Shown piece by piece: positions 1 through 3,952 of a stretch of DNA of 6,511 bases. The notes below the pieces were generated by a model. That model was given only the letters and a program-made list of their open reading frames with translations, did not search any database and had not been told where the DNA came from. A program made the position numbers and the translations under genes. The DNA is from an uncultured Novosphingobium sp. Its GTDB lineage: Bacteria > Pseudomonadota > Alphaproteobacteria > Sphingomonadales > Sphingomonadaceae. The stretch covers positions 1-6,511 of the forward strand of contig CALCQB010000103.1 in assembly GCA_937897535.1 (NCBI GenBank), written 5' to 3'. Each line of letters opens with the position of its first letter. The stretch's first letter is position 1.

Positions 1-28
1 CTTTCCCTACACGACGCTCTTCCGATCT
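1..28 (+). other. Illumina TruSeq read-1 adapter remnant (artefact)
   Basis: These bases are identical to the 3' 28 bases of the Illumina TruSeq universal/read-1 adapter, which ends CGCTCTTCCGATCT. Real sequence begins at base 29. The adapter happens to stay open in the minus-strand frame of the first gene and adds the spurious tail RKSVV before a stop at 7-9. This tail should not be read as a natural C-terminus. The match is from memory of the adapter but is complete over all 28 bases. Confidence 0.97.
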
Positions 29-396
29 ATCGACGCATAGGTGGCGATATGGCCGCCGAGTTCGGCGGCGCCGCGGTTGGCGCGGACCACCATCGCCAGC
101 GCGTTCCAGCGTACCAGCGCCGAGATGCGTGCCTCAATGTCGAGATTGCCGGGGAACTGCGGCTGTTCGGCCAGTGCGATGGAGTTGCAGTAAGGCGTAT
201 TCAGTACCGGCGGCATCGGCACACGTTTCGCCCGCGCTTCGTCGAGCAGCTTGCGCAGCAGGTAGGTGGCGCGCTCGCGGCCGTTGGATTCGATCAGCGA
301 ATTGAAGGCATCGAGCCATTCGCGCGTCTCCACCGGATCGGGATCGGCGGGCATCACGCGCCAGAATGCGGCAGCAAGTTCTGATAAATCGGTCAT
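29..396 (-). CDS. aceE: Pyruvate dehydrogenase E1, homodimeric type (AceE/MdeB-like), N-terminal fragment
   Basis: This is the first ~122 residues of a thiamine-diphosphate E1 component of the AceE type (about 880-900 residues when complete). The enzyme decarboxylates pyruvate, or 2-oxobutyrate in the MdeB branch, and passes the acyl group to the lipoyl E2 in the cytoplasm. The AceE N-terminal signature is plain: DPDPVETREWLDAF at residues 18-31, then TPYCNSI, QPQFPGNLDIEARI, VRWNALAMVVRANR and GGHIATYAS. The catalytic and ThDP-binding regions lie beyond the cut. The start ATG (396-394) has a strong GGAGGAAG ribosome site at 414-407. The gene is truncated by the adapter, not by mutation. It is divergent from an Lrp-family regulator, as mdeB is near mdeR in Pseudomonas putida, so a 2-oxobutyrate dehydrogenase role is possible. 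The family call is sure; the substrate is open. Confidence 0.9.
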
Positions 397-540
397 GGTG
401 TTTTTTCTTCCTCCGCACGCGGGTCTGCGCGCATGACCCGGATGCTACGCGGGATCGTGCGGAACAGGGTTCTGTATGTTCTTGTTTTTAGGCATTAAAT
501 AAGCATAAAATAGCGTTTATATTTATTTATTAAGCATAAA
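397..540. promoter_or_regulatory. Divergent control region between the E1 gene and the Lrp-family gene
   Basis: This 144-base spacer separates two divergent start codons. Its right part (about 480-540) is strikingly AT-rich against GC-rich flanks, as expected for promoters and Lrp-type binding sites. For the regulator, a plausible sigma-70 promoter is TTGTTT (482-487), an 18-base spacer and TAAAAT (506-511). A second -10-like TATATT lies at 518-523. There is no Shine-Dalgarno sequence ahead of the ATG at 541, so the regulator may be translated from a very short or weakly bound leader. The E1 gene has a clear ribosome site at 407-414, but I cannot assign its promoter with confidence. Promoter positions are predictions by eye. 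Confidence 0.5.
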
Positions 541-542
541 AT
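500..542 (+). repeat. Direct repeat of TAAGCATAAAAT, possible Lrp-family operator
   Basis: The 12-mer TAAGCATAAAAT occurs at 500-511 and again at 531-542, start to start 31 bases, about three turns of the helix. The first copy contains the candidate -10 element of the regulator gene and the second overlaps its start codon. Same-face repeats of an AT-rich word next to an Lrp/AsnC-type gene suggest binding sites for autoregulation. The repeat is seen directly; the operator role is inference. Confidence 0.5.
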
Positions 543-1056
543 GCCAAAAATAGATCTCGATGCAACAGACTGGAAAATCCTCGCCCGGCTGCAGGAGGAT
601 GCGCGGCTGTCCAACGTCGAGCTGGCCAAGGCGGTGAATCTGTCGCCGTCACCCTGTCTGGCGCGGGTGCGGCGGCTGGAGGAGGCGGGGCTGATCAGCC
701 GTTACGTCAGCCTGCTCGATGCGCTGGCGCTGGGGCTCACCGTGTCGGTGTTCATCCAGGTGCGGCTGGAGCGGCAGGTGGAGAAGGCGCTGGAGACTTT
801 CGAGCGCGCGATTGCTGAACGGCCCGAGGTCATGGAGTGTTACCTGATGACCGGCGATTCGGATTACATGCTGCGGGTGATGGTCGCCGACGTGCAGGCG
901 CTGGAACGTTTCATTGTCGATTTTCTGGCGAAAATACCCGGGGTGGGCAACCTGAAATCGAGTTTTGCGCTGAAGCAGGTCAAATACAAGACTGCTTTGC
1001 CGCTGGCCGGCGTGGCGCCGGCGGTCAGGGCGACCCGCCGCAAAACGGCGGGTTGA
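541..1056 (+). CDS. Lrp/AsnC-family transcriptional regulator
   Basis: This is a 171-residue DNA-binding regulator; family members are usually 150-170 residues. The N-terminal winged helix-turn-helix spans about residues 5-54, with DWKILARLQEDARLSNVELA followed by the recognition segment LSPSPCLARVRRLEEAGLI. The C-terminal RAM ligand-binding domain covers about 65-150 and contains the typical turn GDSDYMLRV (105-113). A short basic tail (RATRRKTAG) closes the protein. Such proteins form dimers to octamers that respond to amino acids or related metabolites. Being divergent from an AceE/MdeB-like gene, it probably controls that gene, as MdeR does for mdeAB in pseudomonads, and may repress itself through the direct repeat upstream. 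The ATG at 541 was chosen because the protein starts with the usual Lrp N-terminus (MPKIDLDATDWKIL). No ribosome site is visible. The effector is unknown. Confidence 0.92.
   Translation: MPKIDLDATDWKILARLQEDARLSNVELAKAVNLSPSPCLARVRRLEEAGLISRYVSLLDALALGLTVSVFIQVRLERQVEKALETFERAIAERPEVMECYLMTGDSDYMLRVMVADVQALERFIVDFLAKIPGVGNLKSSFALKQVKYKTALPLAGVAPAVRATRRKTAG
1031..1055. terminator. GC-rich hairpin at the end of the Lrp-family gene, between convergent genes
   Basis: ACCCGCCG (1033-1040) pairs perfectly with CGGCGGGT (1046-1053) around a CAAAA loop, and can extend by a C-G and a G-T pair. It overlaps the regulator's stop codon and lies 13 bases beyond the infA stop on the other strand, so it may end both convergent transcripts. 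No T-tract follows on either strand. An alternative hairpin, GCGGG (1049-1053) with CCCGC (1060-1064), would compete with it. Termination is inferred from position and stem strength. Confidence 0.5.
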
Positions 1057-1068
1057 ATCCCGCTGCGC

Positions 1069-1341
1069 TTAGCGCTTGCGGAAAAAGTTGCCGGGGCGTG
1101 CTGCAGGCGGACCCGCGCGCTCGTCCTTGTGGCGGAAGCTGATGCGGCCCTTGCTCAGGTCATACGGCGAAATCTCCACCGTGACGCGGTCACCGGCAAG
1201 AATGCGGATGCGGTGCTTGCGGATCTTGCCCGAGGCATAGGCGGTCACGGCGTGGCCGTTGGACAGCGTGACGCGGAATTTGGTGTCGGGCAGCACTTCT
1301 TCAATGACACCTTCGAACTCGACCATCTCTTCTTTGGACAT
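1069..1341 (-). CDS. infA: Translation initiation factor IF-1, C-terminally extended form
   Basis: This 90-residue protein has the S1/OB fold of IF-1, which binds the A site of the 30S subunit and aids IF-2 and IF-3 at initiation. The core (residues ~5-71) follows the family closely: KFRVTLSNGH, SGKIRKHRIRILAGDRVTVE and SPYDLSKGRISFR. E. coli IF-1 ends near residue 72. Here a basic, proline- and arginine-containing tail of about 18 residues follows (KDERAGPPAARPGNFFRKR). Such tails are known in the second infA copy of Burkholderiales and relatives, while the main copy sits in the ribosomal-protein cluster. The start ATG (1341-1339) has an AAGGAAG ribosome site 7 bases upstream. It lies 55 bases downstream of a cold-shock gene on the same strand and is probably cotranscribed with it, which would fit a role in translation after temperature downshift. 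The cold link is inference. Confidence 0.93.
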   Translation of the reverse strand: MSKEEMVEFEGVIEEVLPDTKFRVTLSNGHAVTAYASGKIRKHRIRILAGDRVTVEISPYDLSKGRISFRHKDERAGPPAARPGNFFRKR

Positions 1342-1367
1342 CTGCAGCTTCCTTCTTAGGAATGATT

Positions 1368-1390
1368 TGCGGCGGGATCAACCCGCCGCA
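1368..1390 (-). promoter_or_regulatory. Hairpin between the cold-shock gene and infA
   Basis: TGCGGCGGG (1368-1376) and CCCGCCGCA (1382-1390) form a perfect 9-bp stem with a 5-base loop in the 55-base gap. On the minus strand it follows the cold-shock gene stop by six bases. The bases after it (AAATCATT) are not a U-tract, so it is more likely an mRNA stabiliser or partial terminator that sets the csp:infA ratio than a full terminator. The stem is seen directly; its effect is inferred. Confidence 0.55.
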
Positions 1391-1396
1391 GCACGA

Positions 1397-1606
1397 TCAG
1401 ACTTCTTGCAGATTGACGGCGGACGAACGGCCGTCGGAACCTTTTTCGAGGTCGAACGAGACTTTCTGGTTTTCATTGAGCGTCTTCATGCCGGCGCGTT
1501 CAACGGCCGAGATATGCACAAAAACGTCTTTGGATTCGCCATCGGGCTGAATGAAGCCGAAACCCTTGGTGGCGTTGAAAAATTTAACGGTGCCGATAGT
1601 GGCCAT
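1397..1606 (-). CDS. CspA-family cold-shock protein
   Basis: This is a 69-residue single cold-shock domain of full family length (65-75). It binds single-stranded RNA and DNA and melts mRNA secondary structure. RNP1 is KGFGFI (residues 14-19) and RNP2 is VFVHI (28-32), with the usual start TVKFFNATKGFGFI and end SSAVNLQEV. The start ATG (1606-1604) has GGAGAA nine bases upstream on the minus strand. Upstream sequence suggests a leader of about 120 bases with a hairpin, a pattern seen in cold-inducible csp genes. infA follows on the same strand. The sequence does not show whether this copy is cold-induced or constitutive, so I give no gene letter. Confidence 0.96.
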   Translation of the reverse strand: MATIGTVKFFNATKGFGFIQPDGESKDVFVHISAVERAGMKTLNENQKVSFDLEKGSDGRSSAVNLQEV

Positions 1607-1684
1607 GAGCAGTTCTCCAGAATTTGGCGATCCCGGTCCGGAGTGGACAGGGCATCAATGACGTGTGGAGAAGGCCAAACAGAA

Positions 1685-1700
1685 GCACCCGTGCGGGTGC
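1685..1700 (-). promoter_or_regulatory. Hairpin in the probable leader of the cold-shock mRNA
   Basis: GCACCC (1685-1690) pairs with GGGTGC (1695-1700) around a 4-base loop. Read on the minus strand, the stem is followed by TTCTGTTT, giving it the look of a weak intrinsic terminator or attenuator about 80 bases ahead of the cold-shock start codon. It could equally be a structural element of a cold-responsive leader. No gene that it could terminate is visible upstream on that strand. Confidence 0.4.
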
Positions 1701-1732
1701 GAAGGGCGGACAGAATCCAGGCGCCGGCGCGG

Positions 1733-1761
1733 AGTATGGGCGGATGTCCTTCTATTTGCAA
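1733..1761 (-). promoter_or_regulatory. Candidate sigma-70 promoter of the cold-shock gene
   Basis: On the minus strand TTGCAA (1761-1756) and CATACT (1738-1733) are 17 bases apart, matching 4 of 6 consensus bases at each box. Transcription from about 1725 would give a leader of about 120 bases. The rest of the 228-base spacer between the divergent cold-shock and glutathione transferase genes shows no gene. Prediction is by eye only. Confidence 0.4.
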
Positions 1762-1834
1762 GGAATATCGGCTTGCGGCACGATGCCGGTCCGCGGGCAT
1801 TTTTACGCCAGCCGTTCAAAACCAAGGAGATCCC

Positions 1835-2122
1835 ATGAAGCTTTATTTCTCACCCGGCGCCTGTTCGCTCGCGCCGCATATCGTGCTGATGGAAGCCGGT
1901 TTTGCCTTTGATCTGGAAAAGGTCGACATCCCGAACAAAAAAACCGCGTCCGGCGCCGACTACTGGCAGATCAATCCCAAGGGTTACGTGCCCGCGCTGC
2001 AGCTCGACAACGGTGAAGTGCTGACCGAAGTCAGCACCATCCTGCAATACCTCGCCGACCAGAAACCGGCGTCCGGTCTGGTGCCCGCTGCCGGAACGAT
2101 GGCGCGTTACCGCCTGATGGAA
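1835..2122 (+). CDS. Glutathione S-transferase, beta class, N-terminal part only
   Basis: Residues 1 to ~96 are the thioredoxin-fold domain of a bacterial glutathione S-transferase, which activates glutathione for attack on electrophiles in the cytoplasm. Diagnostic features are the start MKLYFSPGACSLAPHIVLME with the beta-class Cys10, the cis-proline loop in NPKGYVPAL (residues 47-55), the glutathione-binding stretch GEVLTEVSTILQYLADQ, and the linker LVPAAGTMARYRLME. Normally MEWLNF and an all-alpha C-terminal domain of ~100 residues would follow. Instead the frame passes into TruA sequence. The start ATG at 1835 is supported by AAGGAGA at 1824-1830; the longer open frame upstream (from 1259) only runs through antisense of the csp and infA genes. 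The gene is truncated by a probable chimeric join, so the true gene is likely intact in its source genome. Confidence 0.88.
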
Positions 2123-2131
2123 GCGCTCAAC
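2108..2131 (+). other. Probable chimeric junction (GST to TruA)
   Basis: Upstream of this point the frame is glutathione transferase (TMARYRLME), downstream it is TruA (EALNARMRP). The words overlap because GSTs carry RLMEWLN and alphaproteobacterial TruA proteins carry a similar RLMEALN segment at this place, giving a short shared stretch in the same frame. Apparent taxonomy changes here too. The exact breakpoint cannot be fixed within the shared word. A genuine gene fusion is the less likely alternative. Confidence 0.75.
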
Positions 2132-2638
2132 GCGCGGATGCGCCCGGCGCGGGTGGCGGTGACGGCCTGCGAGGTGGTGGCGGATGATTGGCACGCGCGG
2201 TTTTCCTGCATTGGCCGCGCCTATATCTACCGCATTGCCAACCGCCGCGCGCCGCTCACGCTGGAGCGCAACCACGCCTGGCAGGTGCCGCAGCCGCTCG
2301 ATGCCGATGCCATGCACCGCGCAGCGCAGGCGCTGGTGGGGAGCCACGATTTCACCACCTTCCGCTCGGTCCATTGCCAGGCGCAGAGCCCGCTCAAGAC
2401 GCTCGACCGGCTGGAGGTGGAGCGGGTCGGCGAAGAAGTGCACATCCGTGCCGCTGCGCGATCGTTCCTGCACCATCAGGTCCGCTCGATGGTCGGCTGC
2501 CTGGCACTGGTCGGAATGGGGCGGTGGCGCGAACAGCAGATGGCCGAAGCCCTCGCCGCGCGCGACCGCGCCGCGCTGGGCCTCAACGCCCCAAGCGAGG
2601 GTCTTTATTTCGTCCGTGCGCTTTACCCGGGCGACTAA
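2117..2638 (+). CDS. truA: tRNA pseudouridine(38-40) synthase TruA, lacking its N-terminal third
   Basis: The last ~170 residues of the chimeric frame are TruA, which converts uridines 38-40 of the tRNA anticodon arm to pseudouridine. Recognisable segments are WHARFSCIGRAYIYRI (the conserved ARFS..RxYxY region), NHAWQVPQPLDADAMHRAAQ, GSHDFTTFRS, AARSFLHHQVRSMVGCL and APSEGLYFVRALYP at the C-terminus. The missing first ~95 residues include the GRTDxGVH motif with the catalytic aspartate, so this product could not be an active enzyme. The wording (for example LVGMGRWREQQMAEALAARDRAALGLNAP) is typical of Alphaproteobacteria, notably sphingomonads. The stop is TAA at 2636-2638. The truncation coincides with the junction and is probably artefactual. 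Family call is firm; lineage is from memory of related sequences. Confidence 0.9.
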   Translation: MEALNARMRPARVAVTACEVVADDWHARFSCIGRAYIYRIANRRAPLTLERNHAWQVPQPLDADAMHRAAQALVGSHDFTTFRSVHCQAQSPLKTLDRLEVERVGEEVHIRAAARSFLHHQVRSMVGCLALVGMGRWREQQMAEALAARDRAALGLNAPSEGLYFVRALYPGD

Positions 2639-2642
2639 CCCA

Positions 2643-2743
2643 AACCCGTCGATCCTGAGCTTGTCGAAGGACTGTCCTTCTTGCATCCACAACCGGCTCA
2701 AAAGAAAAAAGCAGCCCTTCGACAAGCTCAGGGTGGACGGGTC
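2643..2743. repeat. Inverted repeat of the sphingomonad CCTGAGCTTGTCGAAGG type
   Basis: Two 31-base arms (2643-2673 and 2713-2743) are inverted copies with 27 of 31 positions matching. The 17-base core CCTGAGCTTGTCGAAGG (2654-2670) and its exact complement (2716-2732) are perfect. A 39-base spacer containing an A-rich run (2700-2710) lies between them. This short palindromic repeat is very common between genes in Sphingomonadales and resembles REP-type elements. It occupies most of the 170-base gap after truA and could fold into a long cruciform or RNA hairpin that ends the truA transcript. Frequent appearance in sphingomonads is from general knowledge; terminator function is inferred. Confidence 0.85.
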
Positions 2744-2808
2744 TGGGGATCGGGTTAGGTTGCAAACTGAAACGTCGCCCAACGCGATCAGGATTCGGGA
2801 GAACAACC

Positions 2809-3909
2809 ATGGCATTCACCGGCAAGCAGCTCACCACCCAGCTCGACGCGGACGGCACGCTGACGCTCCAGCTTAACGACAAGACCTGGGACGATCCCAA
2901 GCCCGGTCAGGTGCTGATCAAGGTCGAGGCCAGCCCGATCAACCCGTCGGACCTCGGCCTGTTGTTCGCCAGCGCCGACACCGAAAATGCTGTTTACACC
3001 CCCGGCAAGATTGTCGCGCAGATGCCGGCCAACGCCACCCGGGCAATGAAGGCACGCCATGGAATGGCCATGCCGGCCGGCAACGAAGCGGCCGGCACAG
3101 TGGTTGCCGCCGGCGCAGGCGCGGAACAGCTGCTGGGCAAGCGGATCGCCTGCGTCCCCGGCACAGCCTATGGCAGCTATGCGATCGCCGAAGCGCAGAT
3201 GGCCTTCGCGGTCGATGACAGCGTCAGTGCCGAACAGGCCGCCAGCTCGTTCGTCAACCCGATGACCGCGCTGGGCTTTACCGAAACGATGAAGCTGGAA
3301 GGTTTCACCGGGATCGTCCACGCTGCGGCGGCCTCCAACCTTGGCCAGATGCTGGTCAAGATCTGCCTTGAGGACGGCATTCCGCTGGTCAACATCGTCC
3401 GCTCCGAAGATCAGGTGAAGCTACTCAAGGATCTGGGCGCGACCCACGTGCTCAACATGACCGACGCTGATTTCATGGCCCAGCTGATCGACGCGATTGC
3501 CGAAACCAAGGCGATGATCGGGTTCGATCCGATCGGCGGCGGTACACTGGCCGGGCAGATCCTGACCGCGATGGAAGCCGCCGCCAGCCGCGGCGCCGCG
3601 TTCAGCCGCTATGGTTCGAGCGAGGCCAAGAAGGTCTACATCTATGGCGCGCTCGACATCGGCCCGACGATCCTCAACCGCGCCTTTGGCCTGACCTGGG
3701 ACCTCGCCGGCTGGCTGCTCACCCCGTTCATGATGAAGGCCGGGATGGAAGTGGTCGGCCGGATGCGTGCGCGGGTGATGAAGGACCTGACCACGACCTT
3801 CGCCAGCCACTACAAGGCGCGGGTGAGCCTGGAAGAGATGCTGACCAAGGCGGCGGTGAGCGAATACAACGCCCGGCGGACAGGTGAGAAGTATCTGGTG
3901 GTGCCGTAA
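2809..3909 (+). CDS. Zinc-free MDR-family oxidoreductase (quinone/enoyl reductase-like)
   Basis: This 366-residue protein belongs to the medium-chain dehydrogenase/reductase superfamily. It has the N-terminal GroES-like fold (residues ~1-150) with VLIKVEASPINPSDL (35-49), GNEAAGTVVAAG (91-102) and YGSYAIAEAQ, the hinge SSFVNPMTALGF (147-157), then a Rossmann domain with HAAAASNLGQMLVKI (171-185), a binding-loop VRSEDQ and DLGATHVLN. Zinc-ligand cysteines of alcohol dehydrogenases are not evident, so an NAD(P)H-dependent reductase of the quinone or enoyl type is likelier. The glycine motif is the variant AAASNLGQ rather than the common AAGGVG. The ATG at 2809 has GGGAGA at 2797-2802. It stands alone and converges with the monooxygenase gene. 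Substrate is unknown; family confidence is high. Confidence 0.85.
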   Translation: MAFTGKQLTTQLDADGTLTLQLNDKTWDDPKPGQVLIKVEASPINPSDLGLLFASADTENAVYTPGKIVAQMPANATRAMKARHGMAMPAGNEAAGTVVAAGAGAEQLLGKRIACVPGTAYGSYAIAEAQMAFAVDDSVSAEQAASSFVNPMTALGFTETMKLEGFTGIVHAAAASNLGQMLVKICLEDGIPLVNIVRSEDQVKLLKDLGATHVLNMTDADFMAQLIDAIAETKAMIGFDPIGGGTLAGQILTAMEAAASRGAAFSRYGSSEAKKVYIYGALDIGPTILNRAFGLTWDLAGWLLTPFMMKAGMEVVGRMRARVMKDLTTTFASHYKARVSLEEMLTKAAVSEYNARRTGEKYLVVP

Positions 3910-3926
3910 CAAACCGAGCGACCGCT

Positions 3927-3949
3927 GACCGCGCCGGGCTGGCGCGGTC
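3927..3949. terminator. GC-rich hairpin between convergent genes
   Basis: GACCGCGCC (3927-3935) and GGCGCGGTC (3941-3949) form a perfect 9-bp stem with loop GGGCT in the 43-base gap between two convergent stop codons. The position suits a bidirectional terminator. It lacks a proper T-tract on either strand; on the minus strand only a weak CGGTTT follows some 10 bases later. Confidence 0.65.
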
Positions 3950-3952
3950 CGG

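Noticed and set aside
7..28. Natural C-terminus of the E1 fragment (RKSVV and stop)
   Set aside because: These codons are read from the sequencing adapter.
1259..2638. A single 459-residue protein starting at 1259
   Set aside because: The part before 1835 is antisense to infA and the cold-shock gene. The ribosome site and homology place the real start at 1835.
1835..2638. A novel bifunctional GST-TruA enzyme
   Set aside because: Both halves lack essential parts, the join sits at a word shared by both families, and the lineage changes there; a chimera explains it better.
2643..2743. CRISPR repeat or insertion-sequence end
   Set aside because: There are only two inverted arms, no regular spacer series, no transposase and no target duplication.
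1850..2815. Long minus-strand open frame of about 320 codons
   Set aside because: It is antisense to GST/TruA and reads through the inverted repeat, giving the low-complexity peptide typical of that repeat. No family resemblance is evident.
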